Origin: Corynebacterium amycolatum SK46
GTDB taxonomy: Bacteria > Actinomycetota > Actinomycetes > Mycobacteriales > Mycobacteriaceae
Assembly: GCF_000173655.1 (NCBI RefSeq)
Contig: NZ_ABZU01000003.1
Coordinates: forward strand, 62,001 to 126,000
DNA: 64,000 nucleotides
Direction: 5' to 3'
Part shown: positions 40,175-48,697 of the stretch, piece after piece
How positions within the stretch are numbered: position 1 is the first letter of the stretch
Layout of the letters: the number at the start of each line of letters is the position of its first letter
Made by a program: the position numbers and the translations under genes
The notes under the pieces: model-generated
Database searches by the model: none
Seen by the model: only the letters and a program-made list of their open reading frames with translations
Told to the model about the DNA's origin: nothing

Positions 40175-40201
40175 TTAGCACTCAATTAGAGCAAGTGCTA
40201 A
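40175..40201 (-). promoter_or_regulatory. CIRCE element (HrcA operator), copy 1
   Basis: TTAGCACTC, 9 bases, AAGTGCTAA. This matches the CIRCE consensus TTAGCACTC-N9-GAGTGCTAA with a single change. It is 187 bp before the groEL ATG. Confidence 0.92.
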
Positions 40202-40210
40202 TTCACTTTT

Positions 40211-40237
40211 CTAGCACTCAACCCCATCGAGTGCAAG
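40211..40237 (-). promoter_or_regulatory. CIRCE element (HrcA operator), copy 2
   Basis: CTAGCACTC, 9 bases, GAGTGCAAG. The core GCACTC-N9-GAGTGC is intact and the outer bases are degenerate. The second operator starts ten bases after the first. Confidence 0.75.
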
Positions 40238-40302
40238 GATAAGCACTGTCACTCCTGGCGTCACTCCTTATGCCACTTCCAACGCCATCATGGTTGTGCG
40301 CC

Positions 40303-40308
40303 TACACT
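40303..40308 (+). promoter_or_regulatory. Candidate -10 element for leaderless dipeptidase gene
   Basis: TACACT, 7-base spacer, ATG 40316; no ribosome binding site. Confidence 0.55.
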
Positions 40309-40315
40309 GTCGCAC

Positions 40316-41701
40316 ATGAGCATTATTAATAAGGAACTCACGGAGACCCTGCGAGACCACATCTCCAGCCAACGCGAGACCATCCGTACCCAGCTGACCG
40401 AGCTGGTGGCTTTCCCCTCCGTACACGGCACCGAAGAAACCAAGCAGGCTTGCATTGACGCAGCCCAGGCGGTTACCGACATGTACGCAGAGCTGGGAAT
40501 CGAGCTGGAGGCGCACCACACTGTCGACGGCTCGATTGCACTGTCGGGTTTCGTCCCCGGGTCGTCGGAAAGCGCGAAGACCGTACTGCTCTACTCTCAT
40601 TACGATGTTCAGCCGGCGGGCGACAAATCCGCTTGGACCGCAGATTCGTGGACGCTCGACGAGCGCGACGGTCGCTGGTACGGCCGTGGCACCGCCGACT
40701 GCAAGGGCAACGTGGTCATGCACCTAGCTGCGCTACGCGCGCTGCGTGACGACGCGCTTGCGGGCCGCGTCGACATGCCAAACATCAAGCTCATCGTAGA
40801 AGGTTCCGAGGAGCGCGGATCGGCGGGCCTGAACAACCTCATCGCCACACAGCCGGAGCTTTTCGACGCCGACGTCATCCTCATCGCGGATGTCGGCAAT
40901 GCCGAGGTTGGCCAGCCGACACTCGTAACCACCCTGCGCGGCACCGCCGATGTGGAAGTTCGCGTCGATGCTCTGGAGCAGCCGGTGCACTCGGGCATGT
41001 TCGGCGGCGCGGCTCCGGATGCCCTGGCGGCGCTGATTCGTATGCTCGACAGCCTGCGCGATGAAAATGGCTTTACCTCTATTGACGGTCTGGACTGCTC
41101 GCAGCGCTGGGAGGGCCTGGACTACGCGCCAGAAACTTTCCGCGCCGATGCGGGAGTGCTCGACGGCGTGGACCTGATTAGCAACGAGGACGCTTCCGTC
41201 TCTGACCTGACCTGGGCTCGCCCATCGGTGATTGTGACCGGAATCGACTGCCCACCAGCAACCAATGCTGTCAATGCAATTCCATCGACCGCTATGGCGC
41301 ACATCAACTTCCGCATCCCAGGCGGCGTCGACCCGGCCGAAGCACAGGACGCACTGGAGAATCACCTGCACGCGCATGCTCCGTGGGGTGTGAAGGTGAC
41401 GGTTGAGCGCGACGAGCTAGCGAACCCATTCCGGGCCAATGTTGAGGGCAAGGTTGTGCAGCTGGTTGCCGACAGCCTGTCGGCCGCCTACGGCAAGGAG
41501 ACCGCAAGCATGGGCGAGGGGGCCTCAATTCCGCTGTGCGCCACCTTGCTGGAGGCCGTACCAGGTGCTGACATCGCACTCTACGGCGTGGAAGAGCCGC
41601 AGGCACGCATTCACTCGGCTGACGAGTCGGTGGACCCGAACGAGATTCGCGACATCGCTATTGGCGAGGCAGTTTTCTTGGCTTCCGTCAACGGAATTTA
41701 A
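40316..41701 (+). CDS. M20 family dipeptidase (zinc metallopeptidase)
   Basis: A 461-residue di-zinc hydrolase. The metal-binding path of the M20 family is complete: YSHYDVQPAG (His and the adjacent Asp), YGRGTADCKGN (bridging Asp), VEGSEERGSAGL (catalytic Glu pair), IADVGNAEVG (Asp) and a C-terminal His in ARIHSADESV. A dimerisation lid domain sits in the middle (residues about 215-330). The body resembles DapE/ArgE relatives annotated as dipeptidases in corynebacteria; the free-amino dipeptide substrate is inferred. Divergent from groEL, sharing the region with the CIRCE operators. Confidence 0.9.
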   Translation: MSIINKELTETLRDHISSQRETIRTQLTELVAFPSVHGTEETKQACIDAAQAVTDMYAELGIELEAHHTVDGSIALSGFVPGSSESAKTVLLYSHYDVQPAGDKSAWTADSWTLDERDGRWYGRGTADCKGNVVMHLAALRALRDDALAGRVDMPNIKLIVEGSEERGSAGLNNLIATQPELFDADVILIADVGNAEVGQPTLVTTLRGTADVEVRVDALEQPVHSGMFGGAAPDALAALIRMLDSLRDENGFTSIDGLDCSQRWEGLDYAPETFRADAGVLDGVDLISNEDASVSDLTWARPSVIVTGIDCPPATNAVNAIPSTAMAHINFRIPGGVDPAEAQDALENHLHAHAPWGVKVTVERDELANPFRANVEGKVVQLVADSLSAAYGKETASMGEGASIPLCATLLEAVPGADIALYGVEEPQARIHSADESVDPNEIRDIAIGEAVFLASVNGI

Positions 41702-41767
41702 CGGGCACATAAAAAATATCTGCCAGATTATTCGATGAATGACTTGTGTCACATCTTTTTTCTGTAG

Positions 41768-41773
41768 TAAGGT
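41768..41773 (+). promoter_or_regulatory. Candidate -10 element for the leader peptide transcript
   Basis: TAAGGT, exactly 7 bases, then the ATG of the leader peptide at 41781. This is the same geometry as at the other leaderless genes here. Confidence 0.6.
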
Positions 41774-41780
41774 TCGACCC

Positions 41781-41846
41781 ATGCAGCAGAACATTCTTAT
41801 TCGAGTAGCGAAGGCTACGAACCCCGGTGGAGGCCGACAGGACTGA
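41781..41846 (+). CDS. Leader peptide, 21 residues, branched-chain-rich start
   Basis: A short frame reading MQQNILIRVAKATNPGGGRQD, with the TAAGGT -10 box placed so that transcription would begin at its ATG. Codons 5-9 are Ile-Leu-Ile-Arg-Val, the kind of clustered branched-chain codons used in attenuators of leucine and isoleucine-valine genes. The stop codon falls inside the loop of a strong hairpin (41822-41861) whose left arm is the end of the coding part. The next gene, 93 bases on, is a LeuA regulatory domain protein, which makes a role in leucine sensing likely (inference). Confidence 0.6.
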   Translation: MQQNILIRVAKATNPGGGRQD

Positions 41847-41861
41847 CCCCTCCACACGGGG
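41822..41861 (+). promoter_or_regulatory. Attenuator-like hairpin overlapping the leader peptide stop
   Basis: CCCCGGTGGAGG (41822-41833) pairs with CCTCCACACGGGG (41849-41861), leaving a small internal bulge and a 15-base loop. A ribosome finishing the leader would cover the left arm; one stalled at codons 5-9 would leave it free. No U-run follows, so it may not terminate by itself. Confidence 0.6.
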
Positions 41862-41892
41862 TCTCTGGCCGCAACTTCTCGAAGCACTTGGT

Positions 41893-41932
41893 TGGTCCGC
41901 CACTCACAGCAAAGCAATTAAGCAAAGGACCA
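41893..41932 (+). promoter_or_regulatory. Possible ribosome-binding-site-masking stem
   Basis: TGGTCC (41893-41898) is complementary to GGACCA (41927-41932), which includes the GGA of the only Shine-Dalgarno-like sequence (AAAGGA) before ATG 41940. Formation of this stem would limit translation of the LeuA-domain gene. Confidence 0.4.
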
Positions 41933-41939
41933 GAAAAGA

Positions 41940-42494
41940 ATGTTTTCCACTCGCACCCAGAAGAACATGTCCACTTCGACGACCTTCACGGGCAAGCGCC
42001 CTTCGTTGGAACACCAGGACAACGGCAATGTGCGAACTTATTCCGACGATCCGTTTAGGGCTCGCTTCGGACATCGCCTGCCTCGTGGCTTGAGGCAGGA
42101 AGCTCGTGGCATGAACTGGCAGAAGTTCAAGGACACTTACTCCCCCACAAACGGCCCAGTCCAAATCAAGAATTTCGAGGCAACCCGTGGCACCCTGGGC
42201 CGCTGGAACTTTAACGCTGATTTGTCGCTGACCGACAAGGACGGCCACACCCGCACCTTCAACCAGGAGATCACCGCTATGGGGCCGGTGTCGGCTTGCA
42301 CCAACTTGCTGGCTGATGCAGGTTACCGCGTTGAAATCGTGGAGTTCCACCAGTTCGAGATTTTCGAGGCTACGGCTACCTTTGTCTACGCAGGTCACAA
42401 CAATGACCATGTGTGGACCATGGGCTTTGGCCAGACTCCGGAGGCTTCCGTGCTCTCCGCTTTGGTCTGTGCTGCTAACCGCCTGCATGGCTAA
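41940..42494 (+). CDS. Stand-alone LeuA regulatory (dimerisation) domain protein
   Basis: A 184-residue protein equal to the C-terminal allosteric domain of 2-isopropylmalate synthase without its catalytic barrel. Residues about 75-184 match that domain: PVQIKNFEATRG, then T-AMGPVSACTNLLADAGY in place of the usual GNGP-DA-NAL---G, and the ending VWTMGFGQTPEASVLSALVCAANRL in place of VWG-G-------ASL-AV-SA-NR. Before it, GHRLPRGLRQEA and MNWQKFKDTYSP recall the linker helices of LeuA (LPRRLQ-EF and the IW--F--EY helix), with the intervening part lost. The N-terminal 45 residues are Ser/Thr-rich. It could bind leucine, or pair with full-length LeuA and tune its feedback; both are inference. A leader peptide and hairpins lie upstream. 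Confidence 0.75.
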   Translation: MFSTRTQKNMSTSTTFTGKRPSLEHQDNGNVRTYSDDPFRARFGHRLPRGLRQEARGMNWQKFKDTYSPTNGPVQIKNFEATRGTLGRWNFNADLSLTDKDGHTRTFNQEITAMGPVSACTNLLADAGYRVEIVEFHQFEIFEATATFVYAGHNNDHVWTMGFGQTPEASVLSALVCAANRLHG

Positions 42495-42543
42495 TGCACA
42501 GGTGACATTCGAGTAGCACACGAGTAACAAATGCGCCAATCGT

Positions 42544-42573
42544 GGGGCTTGGCAGTCGATTGCCAAGCCCCAA
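42544..42573 (+). terminator. Perfect 12-bp hairpin after the LeuA-domain gene
   Basis: TGGGGCTTGGCA and TGCCAAGCCCCA flank a 6-base loop 49 bases past the stop codon. It is followed by AAAAAA rather than T's, so it is a stem without U-run. Confidence 0.65.
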
Positions 42574-42644
42574 AAAATGCCTAAATTCCCACCCCCGAAT
42601 TTTCACCACACCGGAAAACTTTTCCCGTTTTCCCACACTCGGTT

Positions 42645-42682
42645 AACCCCGTTTTGAATACTTAAGTCCCTAAAACGGGGTT
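42645..42682. promoter_or_regulatory. 11-bp inverted repeat upstream of mrpA
   Basis: AACCCCGTTTT (42645-42655) and AAAACGGGGTT (42672-42682) are perfect inverted copies with a 16-base spacer, 31 bases before the mrpA start. It could be a regulator site or a 5' UTR hairpin controlling the antiporter operon. Confidence 0.5.
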
Positions 42683-42713
42683 GCAGGAACCGGTGTGTTC
42701 CATTCATTATGGA

Positions 42714-45700
42714 ATGGTGACTTCTCTCCTGTGCATCCTGTTCCTTACGGCAGCGATTGCACCATGGACGATTAAGTGGCTCGGAACCCGCGGGTTTCTC
42801 GTTCTCAGCCTCCCTCTGGCAGGTGGCGCTATCTACACCGGCGCCCATCTGGTTCGCTTAGCTCTAGCGAATGCAAACGGGGAAACCTCCGCAACCACGC
42901 AACCCGCCGTCACGCATTTTTCGTGGATGCCCATTATCCACTTGGATGTAAACCTGCGATTAGGTCCTATTGAATCGCTCTTCGGCACACTGGTTTTGAC
43001 CATTGGCTTTCTCGTACTGGTGTATTGCTCCGGATACTTCGTCAACCCGCCGTCCGGAAAACGTCGTCGCATAGGCTCCTTCGCAGCTCAAATGGTTGCC
43101 TTCGCCGCGGCTATGTACGGCCTGGTCATCAGTGACAACATCATGCTGATGTTTGTCTTCTGGGAAATTACCTCGGTTCTTTCCTTCCTCCTGGTGGGCT
43201 ACTATGCCGAGCGAGCTTCCTCCCGTCGCGCAGCGGGCCAGGCGCTCCTGGTCACAACGCTGGGCGGACTGATTATGCTGGTCGGTATCGTCCTGATGGG
43301 AGTGACCACCGGCTTCTGGAACTTCTCCGATCTCACAGCACCTGGCGCGCTGACCACGTCGCAGCTGAACTCCGCAGCAGTCTCCACAGCCGCAATCCTG
43401 CTGGTCATCGGCGCACTTTCTAAGTCCGCTATCGCGCCCTTCCACTTCTGGTTGCCCGGCGCAATGGCCGCCCCTACCCCGGTTTCTTCTTTCCTGCATT
43501 CGGCAGCGATGGTCAAAGCCGGTGTGTTCCTGGTCGCTCGACTTGCGCCAACTTTCAATGCCACCAACGCGTGGCAACCAATCATCATCCCGCTCGGCCT
43601 GTTGACCATGATTATGGGTGGCTGGATGGCTCTGCGCCAGATGGATCTCAAGCTGATCATAGCGTATGGCACTGTCAGCCAGTTGGGATTCATCATCACG
43701 GTAGCGTCGATAGGCACGCGTGCGACGATGCTGGCAGCCCTGGCGCTGACTCTCGGACACGCCATGTTCAAGGCCGCGCTGTTTATGATCGCGGGAACGA
43801 TTGACAGGCTGACGGGTACGCGCGATATCCGTAAGATCTCTGGCCTGGGCAAAAAGTCGCCACAGCTGCTGGTGATTTCGATTCTCGCCGCCGCCTCGAT
43901 GATGGGTGTGCCGCCGTTCTTCGGCTTTGTCGCAAAGGAAGCGGCTCTGGAGGCCACGCTCAATGCTGAACCACTGCACGGTATGCCGTCGGTGTTTACC
44001 ACCATTGGCCTGGTCGTAGGCTCGATTCTTACCGTGGCGTACTCGCTTTACCTGCTGCGTGCCGCGTTTGCGACCAAGTCCAGCACGCACGCCAGCGGCG
44101 GTGGCACTTCCCCCGCCGTCGCCGAGATGGATTCCCCGACCTGGGACCAGATTGGCCCGGCATGGCTGCTGGCGCTGGCAGGTCTGGTTTTCGGTCTGAT
44201 TCCACGGGTCCTCGACTCGACTATCTCGCCCTACCTCACCAGTGCCTTCCCGAATGCGGAAGCAGAATCGCACCTGGCTCTCTGGCACGGTTTCACCCTT
44301 CCTCTGGCGCTGACAGCCACAATTCTGGTCACAGGCGGCATCATGCACTGGCAGCGCAAACTGGTGCGTCAGCTACAGTTTGAGCAGCCGGCTCTCGGTA
44401 GTGCCGATGCGCTTTACGACGGCATCCTGGACTTGGCCCGCCGTCTTTCTCTCCGTGCCACTGCTGCGACCCAGCGCGGTTCCCTTCCGTTGAATGAAGC
44501 GGTCATTTTGCTGACCCTCATCGTGCTGTCCATCGGCGCGTTGTTGCTCGGTGAGCGTGATGAGCTCCGGATGGAACTGTGGGACTCCGCACCGCAGGGC
44601 GCCGTCGCACTGATTATGATCATCGCGGCTCTGGCCGCTACCCAACAGAAAAACAGGCTCTCCGGCGTCATCCTGGTAGGTGTGACCGGCTATGGCTTGG
44701 CCATTATCTTCGCCATGTACGGCGCGCCTGATTTGGCTCTGACACAGCTGCTGGTTGAGACGGTCTCAATGATTGTTTTCGTGTTGGTGCTGCGCACGCT
44801 CTCGCCGCGGGCACCGGCATCGAATCCGAGATGGATACGACACCGTGCATGGCTAGCCATCGCAGTCGGTGTCACTGTCCCCGTGTTGGCCGCCTACGCT
44901 ATGGGCTCCCGTCGTACTGAGCCGATCTCCGGCGACATTCCGCCGCTTGCTCACGACATTGGACACGGCCAGAATGCGGTCAACGTGCTTCTTGTCGACA
45001 TCCGCGCATGGGATACCTTCGGTGAAATCACCGTGCTGGTGATGGTGGCACTGGGGATTACCTCGCTGGTATTCCGCACGCACACGATGCACATGCGCTC
45101 AAAGATTAAGCCGCAGCGGAATCGTGCTCGCCGCACCACCCGCTGGTTGAACACCATCGATGAGTCCGGTGAAGCCGAGCGGTTGCGCTACCCAATCATG
45201 GTTCTAGTGGCATCGCGCGTGCTCTTCCCCGCCATGATGGTGGTTTCCATCTACCTCTTCTTCGCCGGCCACAACGATGTCGGTGGTGGCTTCGCAGGTG
45301 GCCTCGTGGCTGCGCTGGCACTGACCATGCGTTATCTCATCGGCGGGCATCGTGAATTGGCAGCAACTCTGCCAATTCCTACCGAGGTACTTCTCGGCGG
45401 CGGTCTGCTGGTGTCGGCTCTTAGCGCCGTATGGCCACTGTTCGTGGGTTGGGCTCCGCTGACTTCCTGGTACGGCTCGAGGGAGATTCCGCTGCTCGGC
45501 GATGTCACTGTTGTCTCCCCCATGCTCTTTGACCTGGGCGTGTACATGATCGTGGTCGGCACAATCGTCTACATCCTGCGCAGTTTGGGCGGTGGCATCG
45601 ATGTTCAGATGAACCTTCGCGCTGAGCGTGATCGTTCACGTCGTGTGAATCGAGCCGCACTCGGCCAGTCCCGCCAGCTGCGCAGCAAGTTGGCGGCGGC

Positions 45701-45866
45701 TAAGCCCGCAGGTGTTAAGCCCGCAGGTGCTAACCCCGCAGGTGTTAAGCCCGCAGGCGTTAAACCTGCTGGCACTAACCCCTCAGGCACTGCCAACACG
45801 GCCACCTCGGAGGCCTCAGAACCGACATCCTCAGCTAGGACCGAAGGAAAGGACACTCACCAGTGA
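42714..45866 (+). CDS. mrpA: Mrp-type Na+/H+ antiporter subunit A (with fused B part)
   Basis: The largest subunit of the multi-subunit Na+/H+ antiporter, related to NuoL of complex I. It is about 1050 residues with some 20 TM helices. The proton-channel core shows KSAIAPFHFWLPGAMAAPTPVSSFLHSAAMVKAG (conserved Lys and His) and later PPFFGFVAKE. The C-terminal third carries the MrpB-like part (VASRVLFPAMMVVSIYLFFAGHN-VGGGFAGGL). So no separate mrpB exists. I chose ATG 42714 (MVTSLLCIL); the frame is open from TTG 42681. The cytosolic end has six KPAGV-like repeats and a Ser/Thr-rich tail. It overlaps mrpC by four bases. Confidence 0.93.
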   Translation: MVTSLLCILFLTAAIAPWTIKWLGTRGFLVLSLPLAGGAIYTGAHLVRLALANANGETSATTQPAVTHFSWMPIIHLDVNLRLGPIESLFGTLVLTIGFLVLVYCSGYFVNPPSGKRRRIGSFAAQMVAFAAAMYGLVISDNIMLMFVFWEITSVLSFLLVGYYAERASSRRAAGQALLVTTLGGLIMLVGIVLMGVTTGFWNFSDLTAPGALTTSQLNSAAVSTAAILLVIGALSKSAIAPFHFWLPGAMAAPTPVSSFLHSAAMVKAGVFLVARLAPTFNATNAWQPIIIPLGLLTMIMGGWMALRQMDLKLIIAYGTVSQLGFIITVASIGTRATMLAALALTLGHAMFKAALFMIAGTIDRLTGTRDIRKISGLGKKSPQLLVISILAAASMMGVPPFFGFVAKEAALEATLNAEPLHGMPSVFTTIGLVVGSILTVAYSLYLLRAAFATKSSTHASGGGTSPAVAEMDSPTWDQIGPAWLLALAGLVFGLIPRVLDSTISPYLTSAFPNAEAESHLALWHGFTLPLALTATILVTGGIMHWQRKLVRQLQFEQPALGSADALYDGILDLARRLSLRATAATQRGSLPLNEAVILLTLIVLSIGALLLGERDELRMELWDSAPQGAVALIMIIAALAATQQKNRLSGVILVGVTGYGLAIIFAMYGAPDLALTQLLVETVSMIVFVLVLRTLSPRAPASNPRWIRHRAWLAIAVGVTVPVLAAYAMGSRRTEPISGDIPPLAHDIGHGQNAVNVLLVDIRAWDTFGEITVLVMVALGITSLVFRTHTMHMRSKIKPQRNRARRTTRWLNTIDESGEAERLRYPIMVLVASRVLFPAMMVVSIYLFFAGHNDVGGGFAGGLVAALALTMRYLIGGHRELAATLPIPTEVLLGGGLLVSALSAVWPLFVGWAPLTSWYGSREIPLLGDVTVVSPMLFDLGVYMIVVGTIVYILRSLGGGIDVQMNLRAERDRSRRVNRAALGQSRQLRSKLAAAKPAGVKPAGANPAGVKPAGVKPAGTNPSGTANTATSEASEPTSSARTEGKDTHQ
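45702..45791 (+). repeat. Six in-frame 15-bp repeats in mrpA
   Basis: Units of AAGCCCGCAGGTGTT and variants encode KPAGV, KPAGA, NPAGV, KPAGV, KPAGT and NPSGT at the C-terminal tail of MrpA. The first four units differ by only a few bases, so copy number may vary between strains. Confidence 0.85.
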
Positions 45867-46378
45867 TTCTCAATTTTGTTCTGCTAGCTACTGTCGGCAC
45901 GCTGATCGCCACAGGGGTGTACCTGTTCCTCGATCGTTCGTTGACCAGGATGCTCATGGGCCTGTTGCTGATGGGCAACGGTATCAACCTGCTCATCCTG
46001 CTTGGCTCCGGTTCCCCGGGGCAGCCACCGATTTGGGATAGGGAGTCGCTTGTCAGCGATGCTCAGGCAGACTCACTGCCCCAGGCCTTCATTCTCACCG
46101 CAATTGTTATTTCCATGGGCATGACCGCCTTCCTGTTGGCTCTGCTCTATCGCCAGCACCGCTACCGCATCGGCGATCACGTGCAGGATGACCACGAGGA
46201 CCGCAGCCTGGCACAGCGTCGCGCCAGCGACCCGTCAGCTGCGCCGGATCACGACAAGTCCGATGACCCCACCACCGGTCGCCCCACGGAGGCCGGCGAT
46301 AACTTCGGTCCGGCCAGTTTCGAAAAGCCTGTGACCCCACCATCCAACACCCCAGGAGGTGACGACGATGACGACTGA
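45863..46378 (+). CDS. mrpC: Mrp antiporter subunit C with acidic tail
   Basis: A NuoK-like small membrane subunit of 171 residues. The first 95 residues have three TM helices with the conserved MGLLLMGNGINLLIL and ALPQAFILTAIVISMGMTAF. Usual MrpC proteins are 110-125 residues. Here a 65-residue hydrophilic tail follows, ending in a run of five aspartates, strongly acidic. It starts inside the end of mrpA (GTGA overlap), so translation is coupled. Confidence 0.92.
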   Translation: MILNFVLLATVGTLIATGVYLFLDRSLTRMLMGLLLMGNGINLLILLGSGSPGQPPIWDRESLVSDAQADSLPQAFILTAIVISMGMTAFLLALLYRQHRYRIGDHVQDDHEDRSLAQRRASDPSAAPDHDKSDDPTTGRPTEAGDNFGPASFEKPVTPPSNTPGGDDDDD

Positions 46379-48074
46379 GCAATTAATCCTGGCGCTAATC
46401 CCGCTGCCAATCATCGTCCCCGCCGCCACCGCCGCAATTGCTCTGCTGCTGGCGCGTTTCCCAAAAGCACAGCAGGCTATCGCATTGATTTCACTCGGCA
46501 GCCTGCTGGGAATCGCCAGCGCGCTGGTGTATCTCATCTACGCCCACGGCATCCACACGGTCCAGGTGGGCGGCTGGGACGGTCCAATCGGCATCACGCT
46601 CGTGGCCGACAACCTCGCAGTGCTGATGATTACCGTCTCTCAGCTGGTCCTCTTTGCCGTGATGTGGTTCGGCATCGGCCAGGGTATTAGCGATGGTGAC
46701 GAAGATGAGCCGATCTCCGTCTTCGTTCCGACGTACATGCTGCTCAACATGGGTGTCTCGATGGCCTTCCTGGCTGGCGACCTGTTCAACATGTATGTCG
46801 GTTTCGAGGTTCTGCTCGTAGCCTCCTACGTGCTGCTCACGCTGGGGGCATCGTCGTCACGCACTCGCGCAGGCGTGTCGTATGTGATGGTCAACATGCT
46901 GTCCTCGATGGTGTTCCTGCTGGCGATTGGCCTGGTTTATCAAGCAGTCGGCACGGTGAACTTCGCGCATATTTCCCTGCGTATGGAGGACATTCCCGAT
47001 GGCACCCGCACCGCGATCTTCGCCGTGCTGCTCGTCGCCTTCGCGGTGAAGGCGGCGGTGTTCCCGCTGTCGGCGTGGTTGCCGGACTCCTACCCCACCG
47101 CACCGTCAATGGTCACCGCGGTCTTCGCGGGTCTGCTGACGAAGGTGGGTGTCTACGCGATCATCCGCACGCGCAGTGTCGTCTTCCCCGACGGCAGGCT
47201 TGACGACGTCCTGATGTGGGCCGGCCTAGCGACAATGCTCATGGGCATTCTCGGCGCCATGGCCCAAAATGACATCAAACGTCTCTTGTCATTTACGCTG
47301 GTGTCCCACATCGGATACATGATCTTCGGTATTGCCGTCGGCAATACGCTGGGACTCGGCGGCGCGATTTTCTACATCGTCCACCACATTCTGGTGCAGA
47401 CAGCGTTGTTCCTGGTGGTCGGGCTTATCGAACGCCAGGCGGGCTCCTCCTCCCTGCGCAGCCTGGGCGGCCTGGCCAAATCCTCACCATTGCTGGCGCT
47501 GCTATACCTCGTGCCCGCGCTCAACCTCGGTGGTATCCCGCCGTTCTCGGGCTTCTTAGGCAAGGTCATGCTCATTGAGGCCGGCGCACAGAACGGATCC
47601 GCCACCGCGTGGATTCTGGTTGCGGGTTCGATTATCACCAGCCTGCTGACCCTCTACACCATGATTCTCGTCTGGTCGAAGGCCTTCTGGCGCGACCGTT
47701 CCGATGCCCCAGAGGGTGACACCGTGCTGGCGCAGCCAGCTGCACTCCGGGAAAGGACTCAAATGGTCGCTATCGCAGAGCGTGACGACGTCGGCAGGAT
47801 GCCACTCGGCATGGTGATGCCGACGGCCCTGCTGGTGATGGCCTCTGTGGGCGTGACCGTTCTGGCCGGGCCGCTGTCTAATGTGGCTACCGAAGCGGCA
47901 AGCAACGTCGCAAATGTTGATGAGTACCGCGCGGCAGTTCTCGGTATCGACTCGGCCGATGATAAGGGCCTAGAACAGCTGGAAAACCCGGGCCGCACCA
48001 AGAGCCCGTGGGAGTCGACCCCGGTGACCGAACGTCCCACCAGCACATTGGAAGGGGCAGGTGAAAGCTCATGA
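46368..48074 (+). CDS. mrpD: Mrp antiporter subunit D
   Basis: A second NuoM/N-like channel subunit, 568 residues and about 14 TM helices. The channel signature AFAVKAAVFPLSAWLPDSYPTAPSMVTAVFAGLLTKVG contains the key Lys and Pro residues, and IPPFSGFLGK follows. The start is ATG 46368 because AGGAGG sits eight bases upstream, inside mrpC; the genes overlap by 11 bp. The C-terminal 80 residues are soluble and polar, an extra tail like those of the other subunits. Confidence 0.94.
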   Translation: MTTEQLILALIPLPIIVPAATAAIALLLARFPKAQQAIALISLGSLLGIASALVYLIYAHGIHTVQVGGWDGPIGITLVADNLAVLMITVSQLVLFAVMWFGIGQGISDGDEDEPISVFVPTYMLLNMGVSMAFLAGDLFNMYVGFEVLLVASYVLLTLGASSSRTRAGVSYVMVNMLSSMVFLLAIGLVYQAVGTVNFAHISLRMEDIPDGTRTAIFAVLLVAFAVKAAVFPLSAWLPDSYPTAPSMVTAVFAGLLTKVGVYAIIRTRSVVFPDGRLDDVLMWAGLATMLMGILGAMAQNDIKRLLSFTLVSHIGYMIFGIAVGNTLGLGGAIFYIVHHILVQTALFLVVGLIERQAGSSSLRSLGGLAKSSPLLALLYLVPALNLGGIPPFSGFLGKVMLIEAGAQNGSATAWILVAGSIITSLLTLYTMILVWSKAFWRDRSDAPEGDTVLAQPAALRERTQMVAIAERDDVGRMPLGMVMPTALLVMASVGVTVLAGPLSNVATEAASNVANVDEYRAAVLGIDSADDKGLEQLENPGRTKSPWESTPVTERPTSTLEGAGESS

Positions 48075-48697
48075 GTAAAGCTCGCGCCAAGGTGGCCGCA
48101 AAACGACCACCGCGTATTTCAATCCTGCTGTTCCTGTTCACGCTGATTATTTGGGTCATGCTGTGGGGCGAGGTGACATTTGCCAATGTGCTTTCGGGAA
48201 TCCTGGTAGCCACGTTGCTCAACCTCGCCATGCCTATCCCGCCAAACAGCGCGCTGGATATCAACTTCGGTGGCATGGTGCGACTGTTCGGTTCCTGGAC
48301 AATCGACTTTGTGAAGGCCTCTATTAGTGTCTCCTGGCTGGCCATCCGACGAGATGATCCGCCGCCGACGGCCATCATCAAAGTCCCTATGCGCACCAAT
48401 GACGATATTTCGCTCACGACTGCAATGGCACTAATTAACTTGCAGCCGGGCGGCATCATTGTGGACATCGATAAGCGGAAAAAGACGCTGACCATGCACA
48501 TTCTCGACGCATCGTCGACGGGCAAGGTAGCCGAGCAAATCAACCAGCTAACTCGAATTGAGCGACGGGTGATTCGTGCGTTTGAAAACCGCGATGTCCA
48601 TGAGCATCCGGCTAAGCCGGCCTCCGGCGGGGAGCAGCCGAGCAATGCGAAAAGCGGCGAAAAGAGCGAAAAGGGCAGCGTAAGGAGTAGCCGATGA
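48071..48697 (+). CDS. mrpE: Mrp antiporter subunit E
   Basis: A 208-residue subunit needed for assembly of the antiporter. Two TM helices are at residues 14-52, followed by the conserved soluble part GSWTIDFVKASISVSWLAIR and MRTNDDISLTTAMALINLQPGGIIVDID. The last 40 residues are a Lys/Ser/Glu-rich low-complexity tail. ATGA overlap with mrpD. Confidence 0.92.
   Translation: MSKARAKVAAKRPPRISILLFLFTLIIWVMLWGEVTFANVLSGILVATLLNLAMPIPPNSALDINFGGMVRLFGSWTIDFVKASISVSWLAIRRDDPPPTAIIKVPMRTNDDISLTTAMALINLQPGGIIVDIDKRKKTLTMHILDASSTGKVAEQINQLTRIERRVIRAFENRDVHEHPAKPASGGEQPSNAKSGEKSEKGSVRSSR

Noticed and set aside
41822..41861. Classic rho-independent terminator
   Set aside because: The stem is strong but no U-run follows; I kept it as an attenuator-like hairpin only.
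42960..44348. A 462-codon open frame on the minus strand opposite mrpA
   Set aside because: Low-complexity Arg/Gln/Gly-rich translation with no domain; mrpA is clearly the gene.
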